Shown piece by piece: positions 1 through 7,684 of a DNA stretch of 17,105 nt; the stretch's first letter is position 1; each line of letters opens with the position of its first letter. The stretch covers positions 1 to 17,105 of the forward strand of contig JANYGM010000321.1 of NCBI GenBank assembly GCA_025362415.1. Reading direction: 5' to 3'. The notes beneath the pieces were generated by a model. That model ran no database searches. It saw only the letters and a program-made list of their open reading frames with translations, and was not told the DNA's origin. This stretch comes from a bacterium. GTDB lineage: Bacteria > Bacteroidota > Bacteroidia > Cytophagales > Thermonemataceae. The translations under genes and the position numbers were made by a program.

Positions 1-46
1 TATCTAAGTTATGTTTGTTGCTGTGATGTTTCACTCACAACTCAAT

Positions 47-111
47 ACTACACACTACACACTACACACTACACACTAAACACTACAACACTACACACTA
101 CACACTAAAAA
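47..111 (+). repeat. Heptanucleotide tandem array abutting dnaG
   Basis: About nine copies of a 7-bp unit, consensus ACTACAC. There are variants ACTAAAC, an 8-bp ACTACAAC, and a final ACTAAAA that runs directly into the dnaG start codon. The array therefore forms the immediate 5' leader of the primase gene. The period is 7, not a multiple of 3, and it lies outside the reading frame. Related arrays occur elsewhere in the window. Copy number could vary by replication slippage (inference). Confidence 0.9.
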
Positions 112-2097
112 ATGCGTATTCCTACTGATATTGTCCAACAAATTCAACTTCGTGCAAATATTGTAGAAGTTGTGGGGGATTTTGTGAGCCTAAAAAAGAA
201 AGGCAAAGACTATAAAGCCTGTTGTCCTTTTCATAACGAAAATACACCTTCTTTCTCTGTTTCTAGTTCCCGTAATATTTTTAAGTGTTTTGGTTGTGGA
301 AAAGGTGGTGATGCAGTTACTTTTGTGATGGAAATTGAACATATTTCTTATCCAGATGCACTTATTTATCTTGCAAAAAAATATCAAATAGAAATTCCTG
401 AAACTGCCTACGCTCCGCCCACAGACGAGGAAATGGCAGCCCAAACAGAAAAAGAAGCAATTATGATTGCTTTGAATTATGCCAAAGATTATTTTAAAGA
501 TAAACTTCTGAATACAAATGAAGGTAAAGCCATAGGACTTTCATACTTCAAAGAAAGAGATTTCAACGACAATATTATTTCACTTTTTGAGCTTGGATAT
601 TCATTAGAAGCGTGGGACGACCTGCACAAAACCGCAGAAAAAGCACTTTATAAAGCTGAAATATTAGAAAAAGCAGGACTTTTGATTAAAAAAGATAATC
701 AAAATAACAACCAAAATAACAATCAAAATGATAAAAACCATTATTTTGACCGTTTTAGGGATAGAGTTATTTTCCCTATACACAACGTAGGTGGGCGTGT
801 GATAGGTTTTGGTGGGCGTACTTTGCGCAAAGATAAAAATATTGCAAAGTACATCAATTCCCCAGAAAGCCCTGTTTACAACAAATCACAGGTACTTTAC
901 GGACTTTTTCAGAGTAAAAAAAGCATCAGAGAAAAAGATTTTTGTTTTTTGGTGGAAGGCTATACAGACGTGATTTCTTTGCATCAGGCAGGTGTGGAAA
1001 ATGTGGTTGCATCCTCTGGAACGTCTTTGACTATTGAGCAAATAAGACTTCTAAGACGTTTTACAACTAACATTACGGTACTTTATGACGGAGATGCCGC
1101 AGGAATAAAAGCCGCTTTACGTGGAATTGACCTTATTTTGGAAGAAGGTTTGAACGTAAAAGTTGTGTTATTCCCTGATAAGCAAGACCCAGATAGTTAT
1201 GTGCGTGCCGTTGGTACAACTGCTTTTCAAGATTATATCCAAGAAAATGCACAAAGTTTTATCACTTTCAAAGCAAAAATTTATTTAGAAGGTATTGATA
1301 AAGACCCTTTTAAGCGTGCAGAAGCAATAAAAGAAGTAGTTAGTAGTATTATAAAAATTCCTGAAATTATACAAAGGAGCGTTTTCTATCAGGAAACTGC
1401 CAATATTTTTGGAATAGATGAGCAAACACTTATTAGTGAAGGAAATAAAATAAAAGCGCAAGAACGCAAAAATCCTAACCAAAATAATCAGTCAAATAAT
1501 CAATATAATTTTGGAGATGAAACCTATACAGAACTAACTGCAATAGAGTTTTTGGAGGCAAAAAGTGATATTATTAAGGCAAATCCTATTATTCCACAAG
1601 AAAAAGAACATATACGTTTGCTTTTGCATTATGGAAGTATGGAAATAGGAGAAAATAATGCTACTTTTGCTAATTATCTGCTTTCAGAAATCAATGAAAT
1701 TAGCTTTCAAACACCTATTTATCAGACTATTTTGGATATTTTCAAAGAAAATTTAGCCAAAGGACACAGCCCAGATACTAATTTTTTTATTCATCATCCA
1801 GATACAGAAGTGCGCCAAGCAACCGCAGACCTACTCGCACAAAAGCACGAAATTAGTGACGAATGGGCAAAATTAGGCATCAGAATACCAAAACAAGATG
1901 AAGATTTGAATACCGTAAGTTATACACATCTTACACGTATGAAAGCACGTTTGGTAGAAAATCTTATCACAGAAAACAACAAAAAACTACGTCTAACAAC
2001 AGACGAAGGAGAAATACAAGAATATTTAATGATTTCTATAAAACTTAAAGAAACTGCCAAAATGCTCGCCAAAGAACTAGGGAATGTGTATAGATAG
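112..2097 (+). CDS. dnaG: DNA primase DnaG
   Basis: Synthesises RNA primers for DNA replication, working with the replicative helicase DnaB at the fork. The 661-aa length fits the family. A CHC2 zinc ribbon is visible at C38, H41, C59 and C62, preceded by the typical N-terminal IVEVVGDFVSLKKKGKDYKA. The primase core has YFDRFRDRVIFPI near 211-223. A Toprim domain follows with VEGYTD (E282), DGDAAG (326-331) and DPDSY (359-363), the metal-binding acidic residues. Residues about 450-661 are the less conserved helicase-interacting region. Two Asn/Gln-rich stretches are odd: one at about 196-207 inside the N-terminal part of the core, and one at about 458-470 between the core and the C-terminal domain. 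Both look like low-complexity linkers. The start is the first ATG, right after a heptamer array, with no Shine-Dalgarno sequence. No replication neighbour is present. Confidence 0.97.
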   Translation: MRIPTDIVQQIQLRANIVEVVGDFVSLKKKGKDYKACCPFHNENTPSFSVSSSRNIFKCFGCGKGGDAVTFVMEIEHISYPDALIYLAKKYQIEIPETAYAPPTDEEMAAQTEKEAIMIALNYAKDYFKDKLLNTNEGKAIGLSYFKERDFNDNIISLFELGYSLEAWDDLHKTAEKALYKAEILEKAGLLIKKDNQNNNQNNNQNDKNHYFDRFRDRVIFPIHNVGGRVIGFGGRTLRKDKNIAKYINSPESPVYNKSQVLYGLFQSKKSIREKDFCFLVEGYTDVISLHQAGVENVVASSGTSLTIEQIRLLRRFTTNITVLYDGDAAGIKAALRGIDLILEEGLNVKVVLFPDKQDPDSYVRAVGTTAFQDYIQENAQSFITFKAKIYLEGIDKDPFKRAEAIKEVVSSIIKIPEIIQRSVFYQETANIFGIDEQTLISEGNKIKAQERKNPNQNNQSNNQYNFGDETYTELTAIEFLEAKSDIIKANPIIPQEKEHIRLLLHYGSMEIGENNATFANYLLSEINEISFQTPIYQTILDIFKENLAKGHSPDTNFFIHHPDTEVRQATADLLAQKHEISDEWAKLGIRIPKQDEDLNTVSYTHLTRMKARLVENLITENNKKLRLTTDEGEIQEYLMISIKLKETAKMLAKELGNVYR

Positions 2098-2111
2098 GTT
2101 TTCAATATTTC

Positions 2112-2139
2112 AATTACGAATTATCAATTACGAATTACG
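2112..2139 (+). repeat. Heptamer array, unit AATTACG
   Basis: Four 7-bp units just after dnaG. Units 1, 3 and 4 are AATTACG and unit 2 is AATTATC. The array overlaps a small palindrome, AATTACGTAATT (2133-2144), followed by a T run that may act as a weak terminator. The rest of the dnaG-lutB gap (2145-2224) is plain A/T-rich sequence. Confidence 0.8.
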
Positions 2140-2224
2140 TAATTTTTGTTTATTGATAAAAATATAAAAACATTTTTTATAAAATTTACGTTCTTTATGT
2201 TAGGTTGTTGATTTGTGCCTTGCA

Positions 2225-2259
2225 TTAACTCACAACTCACAACTTACAACTCACAACTC
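2225..2259 (+). repeat. Heptamer array, unit ACAACTC, in the lutB leader
   Basis: Five 7-bp units: a diverged first unit TTAACTC, then ACAACTC with one ACAACTT variant in the middle. It ends 3 bp before the lutB start codon. The inverse unit (GAGTTGT in one frame) forms the array downstream of rpsK at 14617. A GTG at 2215 would read the array as protein, which argues against that start. Confidence 0.85.
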
Positions 2260-2262
2260 AAT

Positions 2263-3639
2263 ATGAAACTTTCTGAAAAATTTGCTAAGGTGGCTGAATC
2301 TAAGGCGTTTGACATCAAACACCGCCAGACTATCAATTTCAATATGAATAAATATGAAATTGCAGTAGAAGCAGGCTTAAAGCAATATCAAAATCACGAG
2401 TTGGCACGTAGCCGTGCCTCTTATATAAAAACACAAACTATTGCACACCTTGACGAATTTTTATTGGAGTTTGAAGATAAATTTACCAAAAATGGTGGAA
2501 AAATAATTTGGGCAGATACCTCAAAAACAGCTATTGAAGCCATTGATGCTATTTTTAAACTCAATGAAGTAAAATCTATTGTCAAAAGTAAATCAATGAC
2601 AACAGAAGAAATACATTTTAATGATTGGGCTAAAGAACAAGGTTTGGAGAATGTAGAAACAGATTTGGGAGAATATATTGTGCAATTAGCGGGGCAAAAA
2701 CCATATCATATTGTTACGCCTGCAATGCACATGTCTAAAAAAGATATTGCAGAACTTTTTGTTGAAAAACTGCATATCCCGCTCACAGATGACGCTCAAG
2801 AGCTTACCCTCACCGCAAGGCGACTTTTGAGAGAAAAATATACTACTGCTGATATTGGCATCACAGGGGGCAATTTTATGGTGGCAGATATTGGTGCAGT
2901 TGCTATTACTGAAAATGAAGGAAATGCAAGGCTTTGCACCACTTTCCCAAAAATTCATATTGCTATTATTGGTATTGAAAAGGTTATCCCAACACTAAAC
3001 CAATTAGATTTGTTTTGGTCTTTACTTTCTACAAGTGGCACAGGACAGAAAATCACTGTTTATAACACGCTTTATACAGGTGCTAGACACGAAAATGAAA
3101 CAGATGGACCAAATGAAATGTATGTTATTTTGCTAGACAACGGCAGAACTAATTTGCTTGCAAAACCTGATAAACGTCAGGCACTTAACTGTATTCGTTG
3201 TGGTGCGTGCCTAAATGCTTGCCCAGTTTACAAAAATATTGGTGGACACACTTACGACACGACCTATTCTGGTCCTATTGGCTCTGTCATTACGCCTCAT
3301 TTGAGCGGAATGAAGGATTATAAGCATTTAAGTTTTGCAAGTTCTTTGTGTGGTGCTTGTACGTCTGTTTGCCCTGTAAAGATAGATATTCATAATTTGC
3401 TATTGATGAATAGACGTGAAAGCGTTGAGGAAGGCTATGATGACAGTTTGGAAAGAATTGGGTTTAAGTTTTGGAAAAATGGTATGAAAAGTCGCAGAAT
3501 GATGGACTTAGTTGGTGCAGGGCTGAAAAACAAACTTTTGATACAACTTTTTAAGAATAGTTGGGGCAAAAAACGTGATAATCTCAAAACCTCTCAAAAA
3601 TCTTTTAACGAACTTTGGAAAGAAAGAAATAAAGTTTAA
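2263..3639 (+). CDS. lutB: LutB-type iron-sulfur protein (LUD domain, lactate utilisation)
   Basis: Predicted 458-aa cytoplasmic iron-sulfur protein of the LutB/YkgF family. In the LutABC complex this family helps oxidise L-lactate to pyruvate. A LUD (DUF162) domain covers about residues 60-300, including the ITGGNFMVADIGAVAITENEGN region near 200-225. A dicluster ferredoxin-like segment follows: C310, C313, C316, C320-Pro, then C363, C366, C370-Pro. The C-terminal tail is basic. I start at the ATG at 2263. The frame is open to a GTG at 2215, but that extension only translates the heptamer array. Neither LutA nor LutC is adjacent, so it is an orphan here and its exact substrate is inferred from the family. 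The gene ends ahead of a strong terminator. Confidence 0.9.
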   Translation: MKLSEKFAKVAESKAFDIKHRQTINFNMNKYEIAVEAGLKQYQNHELARSRASYIKTQTIAHLDEFLLEFEDKFTKNGGKIIWADTSKTAIEAIDAIFKLNEVKSIVKSKSMTTEEIHFNDWAKEQGLENVETDLGEYIVQLAGQKPYHIVTPAMHMSKKDIAELFVEKLHIPLTDDAQELTLTARRLLREKYTTADIGITGGNFMVADIGAVAITENEGNARLCTTFPKIHIAIIGIEKVIPTLNQLDLFWSLLSTSGTGQKITVYNTLYTGARHENETDGPNEMYVILLDNGRTNLLAKPDKRQALNCIRCGACLNACPVYKNIGGHTYDTTYSGPIGSVITPHLSGMKDYKHLSFASSLCGACTSVCPVKIDIHNLLLMNRRESVEEGYDDSLERIGFKFWKNGMKSRRMMDLVGAGLKNKLLIQLFKNSWGKKRDNLKTSQKSFNELWKERNKV

Positions 3640-3724
3640 ACAATTATGAATTTTTCTGATACTTTTTTGTTTTTTTGAATTTCTTTCTTTAGCTTGCCTG
3701 GAATTTGCTTATTAAGTAGGTTTC

Positions 3725-3776
3725 AAATCCTTTATTGATTGTTGTGTCATAACCACAAAGATAAAGGATTTTTTTG
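3725..3776 (+). terminator. Intrinsic terminator after lutB
   Basis: AAATCCTTTAT (3725-3735) pairs perfectly over 11 bp with ATAAAGGATTT (3761-3771), and a T run follows to 3775. The loop region can pair further (TTGTG with CACAA). This is a textbook Rho-independent layout on the plus strand, about 85 bp after the lutB stop. Confidence 0.85.
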
Positions 3777-3784
3777 TATTTTTG
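3777..3784 (+). promoter_or_regulatory. Candidate gatA promoter, -7 box
   Basis: TATTTTTG fits the Bacteroidota -7 consensus TAnnTTTG and lies just after the lutB terminator. I see no convincing TTTG -33 element at the usual distance, so the call is tentative. It would give a leader of roughly 90 nt for gatA. Confidence 0.5.
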
Positions 3785-3807
3785 AGCAACCTAAGTCAGA
3801 CCTTCAT

Positions 3808-3858
3808 TGTTGCCTAATGATAGTCGTCACTTGGCTAGAGCCAAGCAACAGTATTTTT
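3808..3858 (+). promoter_or_regulatory. Leader hairpin with T run upstream of gatA
   Basis: CTTGGC (3830-3835) pairs with GCCAAG (3840-3845) over a TAGA loop. TGTTG (3808-3812) can pair with CAACA (3846-3850), leaving an asymmetric internal loop. Six Ts follow at 3853-3858. It sits between the candidate promoter and the gatA ATG, so it resembles a leader attenuator. It could equally be another dispersed palindrome. Confidence 0.45.
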
Positions 3859-3881
3859 TGTTTCTAAAAATCTTCCTTCAA

Positions 3882-5312
3882 ATGACCAATTATATAACTT
3901 TTTCTGCTATACAAAACGACCTTAAAAGTGGCAAAATCACTTGTAAAAGCCTTGTAGAACATCATCTTTCACGTATTGAAAGCAAAAAAAATCTAAATGT
4001 TTTTTTGAGTGTTTATGCTGATGAAGCACTTGCAAAAGCTGAAAAAATTGATGAAAAAATAAAAAACAATACACAAGGACGACTTGCAGGAATGATTATT
4101 GGTTTGAAAGACGTTATTTGCTACGAAAACCACCCTTTGCAAGCTAGTTCTAGGATTTTAGATGGTTTTGTGTCGCAATTTTCAGCTACTATTGTAGAAA
4201 GATTATTGGCAGAAGATGCCATTATTATTGGCAGACAAAATTGTGATGAGTTTGCAATGGGTTCCACCAATGAAAATTCTGCTTTTGGAAATGTACTAAA
4301 TGATGCCGACAATTCTCGTGTGCCAGGAGGCTCGTCTGGAGCGTCTGCGGTGGCTATTCAAGCGGATTTATGTCAGATTTCTATTGGGTCAGATACGGGC
4401 GGATCTGTGCGTCAGCCAGCATCTTTTTGTGGTGTGGTAGGCTTAAAACCAACTTATTCACGTCTTTCTCGTTATGGTTTGGCAGCTTATGCCTCTTCAT
4501 TTGATTGTATTGGCGTGATAGGAAAATCTGTTGAAGATATTGCCCTAATTATGGAAATTGTGGCAGGAAAAGATGATTTTGATAGCACCGTTTCTAGTAA
4601 AGATGTACCAAAATACACGCAAAATCTTACTTTTGATAATAATAAAAAAATAAAAATAGCTTACATCAAAGAAACTATTGAAAATGATGCTTTACAACCA
4701 GAAATAAAAACTGCTATCAACCAAAAAATTGCATTTTTGCGTGAGCAAGGGCATACGGTTGAGGCGGTTGATTTCCCACTTTTGTCTGTAATTTTGCCTA
4801 CTTATTATATCCTTACAACGGCAGAAGCAAGTTCTAACCTTTCTCGTTATGATGGCGTAAAATACGGTTTCCGTAGCAAAAATGCAGAAAATTTGGAGCA
4901 AATGTATAAAAAAACACGTTCAGAAGGCTTTGGAAAAACCGTAAAAGAGCGCATAATGCTGGGAACTTTCGTGCTTAGTGCGAGTTATTATGATGCCTAT
5001 TATACAAAGGCGCAAAAAGTTAGAAGACTTATTCAAGAAAAAACTGAAGAGATTTTCAAAGAATATAATTTTATTTTGTCGCCAAATGCGCCCACAACTG
5101 CCCCAAAATTTGGTAGTTTTTCGGAAGACCCAATACAAATGTATTTAGCAGATATTTTTTCTGTGCAAGCAAACGTGGTAGGAATGCCTGCTATTTCTAT
5201 TCCTTGTGGAAAAGATAACGAAAATATGCCTATTGGTCTGCAAATAATGGCAGATTTCTTTGAAGAAGAAAAACTAATGAGTTTTTCTGATTATTTGATA
5301 AAAAATAGTTAA
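3882..5312 (+). CDS. gatA: Glutamyl-tRNA(Gln) amidotransferase subunit A
   Basis: Glutaminase/amidase subunit of GatCAB. It releases ammonia from glutamine for conversion of Glu-tRNA(Gln) (and often Asp-tRNA(Asn)) to the amidated form. The Ser-cisSer-Lys machinery is visible: K76 in GLKDVICY, S151 in PGGSSGAS, and S175 in SDTGGSVRQPASFCG, with the expected spacing. The 476-aa length from the ATG at 3882 is normal. The frame is open to a TTG at 3807, but that extension translates the leader hairpin and gives a non-homologous N-terminus. gatB and gatC are not in the window. The DUF6934-like gene follows after 7 bp, so they are probably co-transcribed. Confidence 0.95.
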   Translation: MTNYITFSAIQNDLKSGKITCKSLVEHHLSRIESKKNLNVFLSVYADEALAKAEKIDEKIKNNTQGRLAGMIIGLKDVICYENHPLQASSRILDGFVSQFSATIVERLLAEDAIIIGRQNCDEFAMGSTNENSAFGNVLNDADNSRVPGGSSGASAVAIQADLCQISIGSDTGGSVRQPASFCGVVGLKPTYSRLSRYGLAAYASSFDCIGVIGKSVEDIALIMEIVAGKDDFDSTVSSKDVPKYTQNLTFDNNKKIKIAYIKETIENDALQPEIKTAINQKIAFLREQGHTVEAVDFPLLSVILPTYYILTTAEASSNLSRYDGVKYGFRSKNAENLEQMYKKTRSEGFGKTVKERIMLGTFVLSASYYDAYYTKAQKVRRLIQEKTEEIFKEYNFILSPNAPTTAPKFGSFSEDPIQMYLADIFSVQANVVGMPAISIPCGKDNENMPIGLQIMADFFEEEKLMSFSDYLIKNS

Positions 5313-5319
5313 TTGGTAA

Positions 5320-5772
5320 ATGAAACACCCAAAATATTTATATTGTTCTTCCACAGATATGTTTCATTATGAATTTATTAGTGAAGGCTCAAAGGGCAGA
5401 ATAAAAAAAATGGTAGAATATACAGAAACAGGAACAGAAAATGTTTATAATTTAGGTTTTGGGGATTACAATGAGGTTACACAAGATATTGATGACCTTT
5501 CTGTCACAAATAATGGAGATAGTCTAAAAGTATTAGCAACTGTTGCTTCAACACTTTTTACTTTTATAGAAAATAATCCTAATGCGTGGGTAGTTGCTAC
5601 AGGTAGCACTTCAGTAAGAACTAGGTTGTATAGAATGGGTATTACTAATAATTTACCAGAAATCCTAGAGTTTTTTGCAGTATTTGGATATAATATAAAC
5701 CAAGATTGGGAAGAGTTTGTTATAGGGGAGGACTATGAAGCGTTTTTAATTACCAAAAAAGAAAATATTTAA
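5320..5772 (+). CDS. DUF6934-like protein
   Basis: A 150-aa soluble protein without signal peptide or membrane segment. It matches what I recall of the uncharacterised DUF6934 family common in Bacteroidota: a short N-terminal beta region (KGRIKKMVEYTE, 25-36), then NLGFGDYN (44-51), DDLSVTNNGD (58-67), a VLATVASTLFTFI helix (71-83), and the signature ATGSTSVRTRLYRMGI (93-108). The C-terminus has YEAFLITKK (139-147). The conserved arginines and the ATGST loop suggest binding of a phosphate-bearing ligand, but that is speculation. It starts 7 bp after gatA, and a 49-codon ORF starts 4 bp after its stop. Function unknown. The family call is from memory and was not searched. Confidence 0.75.
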   Translation: MKHPKYLYCSSTDMFHYEFISEGSKGRIKKMVEYTETGTENVYNLGFGDYNEVTQDIDDLSVTNNGDSLKVLATVASTLFTFIENNPNAWVVATGSTSVRTRLYRMGITNNLPEILEFFAVFGYNINQDWEEFVIGEDYEAFLITKKENI

Positions 5773-5776
5773 CCTA

Positions 5777-5926
5777 ATGAAAGTAGAAGAACTTAACCAA
5801 GCAAAAACACCAATTATCATTTTTGATAAAAAATTAGATAAATTAAACGGAAAGGTATTATTCCCTGAAAAACTAAAGAGGGTAAATGAAATTTTAGCTA
5901 AATCTGGCTTACCTAAACGTAAATAA
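5777..5926 (+). CDS. Small hypothetical protein (49 aa) after the DUF6934-like gene
   Basis: An ATG-to-TAA ORF of 49 codons beginning MKVEELNQAKTP and containing IIIFDKKLDKL and VLFPEKLKRVNEILAKSG, with a basic end (LPKRK). It is lysine-rich and predicted to be a beta strand followed by a helix, with no transmembrane segment. Three things support it as real. It starts 4 bp after the previous stop, it fills the space up to the strong hairpin at 5931, and its composition looks protein-like. I recognise no family. The pairing with a DUF6934-like gene resembles a two-gene module such as toxin-antitoxin, which is inference only. Confidence 0.65.
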   Translation: MKVEELNQAKTPIIIFDKKLDKLNGKVLFPEKLKRVNEILAKSGLPKRK

Positions 5927-5930
5927 CAGC

Positions 5931-5992
5931 TAAATGGTTTATTTTAGTGTTATCAGCAAGGAATTGCTAATAACACTAAAATAAACTATTTA
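5931..5992. terminator. Long hairpin between convergent genes, probable bidirectional terminator
   Basis: The 16-bp arms 5938-5953 and 5970-5985 are perfectly complementary. The inner AGCAA/TTGCT (5955-5959 and 5964-5968) closes a GGAA tetraloop after one mismatch. Seven more pairs, one of them G-T, extend the base outward to 5931 and 5992. The total is about 28 bp with one mismatch. It sits between the 49-codon ORF (plus) and the methyltransferase (minus), where a shared terminator is expected. There is no long T tract on either side. Confidence 0.8.
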
Positions 5993-6011
5993 ACATAATT
6001 AAATTTCACTA

Positions 6012-6902
6012 TTACTTACTTCTAAACCTCAAATAAACGCCCAAAGGCAGTTTTCTTTGTGCATTGTCAGGGAGATAAATTTCTCCGAGTTCCCTGTTTT
6101 CGTTGTTGGGGAAATAATTATTAACCAAATTTTCTGCAATAAGTGCCGAATAACCCATAGAATAGAGATTTAAGACAAAAAAGTTGTTTTCTTTCTCTAA
6201 AAGTTCTGCACAAAGTTTCATCAAATCATTCAAATTCTCTTCCAAAGTCCATTTTTCACCTTCTGGACCTCTTCCATACGCAGGCGGGTCAAGGATAATT
6301 CCGTGATATTTTTTACCTCGTTTTACCTCTCTTTTGACAAATTTTAGGGCATCTTCCACCACCCAACGAATATCAGTCAGCCCAGAAACTTCCATATTTT
6401 CCCTAGACCACGTTACAACCTGCTTTACGGCATCTACGTGTGTAACGTCTGCGCCTGCGCTACGTGCCGCAATAGATGCGCCACCTGTGTAGGCAAACAA
6501 ATTAAGCACTTTTGGAGCATCAATTTTACTATTTTTTACAGCATCAAAAATATAATTCCAATTTTCTGCTTGTTCAGGAAAAATCCCTACGTGTTTGAAA
6601 GCCGTAAGTCCAAGACGAAAACGGAGTTTCATTTTTTGATAGTCGTAAGCCACCCACCATTGGTCAGGCATACCTTTTTTTTGCGACCATTCCCCTTTTT
6701 CACCGTTGTTGTCAGAGCCTTTTGTGCGTCTGAATGTTGCGTGAGCAAGTTTGTCCCATTCGTCTTCTGAAAGGTGTTTGTCCCAAATAGCCTGTGGCTC
6801 TGGACGTGCTAGTATGTATTTTCCAAAGCGTTCTAGTTTTTCAAAATTGCCTGTATCAAGCAATTCATAGTCTTTAAAGTCTTTTGGGGTGATAATTTGC
6901 AT
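6012..6902 (-). CDS. Class I SAM-dependent methyltransferase, RlmI-like (COG1092-type)
   Basis: A 296-aa Rossmann-fold methyltransferase. SAM-binding motif I is VLNLFAYTGGASIAA (132-146). An acidic post-I residue is in THVDAVKQ (154-161). Motif IV is DPPAYGRG (205-212), typical of the group that methylates bases in 23S rRNA. HVGIFPEQAENW (104-115) and NLYSMGYS near 245 are also family-like. The RlmI N-terminal PUA domain is not evident. Residues 1-100 form a different region with KWW/F-type aromatic segments (MPDQWWVAYDYQKMKLRF). The substrate is probably rRNA but was not determined. The gene is monocistronic on the minus strand, with a TAATTTTGC box upstream. Confidence 0.85.
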   Translation of the reverse strand: MQIITPKDFKDYELLDTGNFEKLERFGKYILARPEPQAIWDKHLSEDEWDKLAHATFRRTKGSDNNGEKGEWSQKKGMPDQWWVAYDYQKMKLRFRLGLTAFKHVGIFPEQAENWNYIFDAVKNSKIDAPKVLNLFAYTGGASIAARSAGADVTHVDAVKQVVTWSRENMEVSGLTDIRWVVEDALKFVKREVKRGKKYHGIILDPPAYGRGPEGEKWTLEENLNDLMKLCAELLEKENNFFVLNLYSMGYSALIAENLVNNYFPNNENRELGEIYLPDNAQRKLPLGVYLRFRSK

Positions 6903-6923
6903 ATTTTTTGGTTTTTTATGGGC

Positions 6924-6932
6924 GCAAAATTA
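6924..6932 (-). promoter_or_regulatory. Candidate promoter -7 box for the methyltransferase gene
   Basis: Read on the minus strand this is TAATTTTGC, matching TAnnTTTG followed by C as in the other promoters here. It lies 22 bp before the methyltransferase ATG. No clear -33 TTTG is seen in the A/T runs upstream. Confidence 0.5.
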
Positions 6933-7048
6933 CGAAAAAAAATGATTTTTTTGTATGTTTTTTATTTGTCGTTTCAGACATCCTATGTATGGCATAATTA
7001 CTATATTTTATTTATTTTAATAAAATATAAAATAAATTTTGCATTTTA

Positions 7049-7081
7049 TTGTTTTTTATAAATGATTTATATTATATTTGC
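7049..7081 (+). promoter_or_regulatory. Promoter for the lipoprotein gene at 7112
   Basis: A TTG (7049-7051, within TTGTTT) lies 21 bp before TATATTTGC (7073-7081). This fits the Bacteroidota TTTG-N19-21-TAnnTTTG promoter and implies a short leader before the ATG at 7112. The remaining divergent spacer (6933-7048) is very A/T-rich with no other recognisable site. Confidence 0.65.
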
Positions 7082-7111
7082 ATATAAATAAAATCTTAAA
7101 ACAAATAAAAA

Positions 7112-7636
7112 ATGAAAAAATACTTAATAATCCTCGTCTGCGTGCTTTTGTGTGGTTGTGTTTCCACCAAAAAAGTCAGAAACCAATCTTTGGAGGTAGC
7201 AAAATTTGATGTTGAGAAATTCAATGGAAATTATGCAAATAAAGCTGATACAGCTAATTTTGGCATACTTTTTAGCAAACTACATCCAGAAAATATATTT
7301 CATAAAAATAAAAAGTACCCAGAAAGTAATGCTATCATCAACCTTAAATTTGATGGTAAAAAAACGCTTACAGTAACAACCATTGATAATAATAGCGTTT
7401 TGAGCGAAAAGAAATTGAAAGGAAAAATTAAAAACAACTATTTTTCTATGAGAAAGAAACTGCTTTTTATTCCAGTTCCGTTTATTTTTTATATACATCA
7501 AGAAAACAAAATATTGCTTGGAAATGATAAAAATGGCAATCTTATTCTGAAAGATGGTTTTTATAACACTATCTTCATTTTGATGATAGGTGGAAATGAT
7601 GGTATTTCACAATCTCAATACAAAAAACTCAAATAA
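7112..7636 (+). CDS. Hypothetical lipoprotein (174 aa)
   Basis: A short signal peptide (MKKYLIILVCVL) with lipobox LCGC and predicted lipidated C16 marks this as an exported lipoprotein, probably anchored in the outer membrane. The mature part is lysine/asparagine-rich with alternating beta-strand-like segments (INLKFDGKKTLTVTTID, and later ILLGNDKNGNLILKDG). A hydrophobic stretch, LLFIPVPFIFYIH, lies around 118-130. No family recognised. It has its own promoter and is followed by a separate dut promoter, so it is probably monocistronic. Confidence 0.8.
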   Translation: MKKYLIILVCVLLCGCVSTKKVRNQSLEVAKFDVEKFNGNYANKADTANFGILFSKLHPENIFHKNKKYPESNAIINLKFDGKKTLTVTTIDNNSVLSEKKLKGKIKNNYFSMRKKLLFIPVPFIFYIHQENKILLGNDKNGNLILKDGFYNTIFILMIGGNDGISQSQYKKLK

Positions 7637-7652
7637 AATCAGTCAAATTGTG

Positions 7653-7661
7653 TATATTTGC
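7653..7661 (+). promoter_or_regulatory. Candidate dut promoter, -7 box
   Basis: TATATTTGC is identical to the -7 box used upstream of the 7112 lipoprotein gene and lies 23 bp before the dut ATG. The expected -33 position has no good TTTG, so this is supported mainly by the -7 match. Confidence 0.5.
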
Positions 7662-7684
7662 ATTAAAACTATCTCAAAAAGTCA

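Noticed and set aside
2215..2262. GTG start giving LutB 16 extra residues
   Set aside because: The extension is a direct translation of the heptamer array.
3807..3881. TTG start giving GatA 25 extra residues
   Set aside because: The extension translates the leader hairpin. Catalytic residue numbering fits the family only from 3882.
6438..6770. 110-codon ORF opposite the methyltransferase
   Set aside because: It is antisense to a well-supported coding region and its composition is cysteine/phenylalanine-rich, as expected of a shadow frame.
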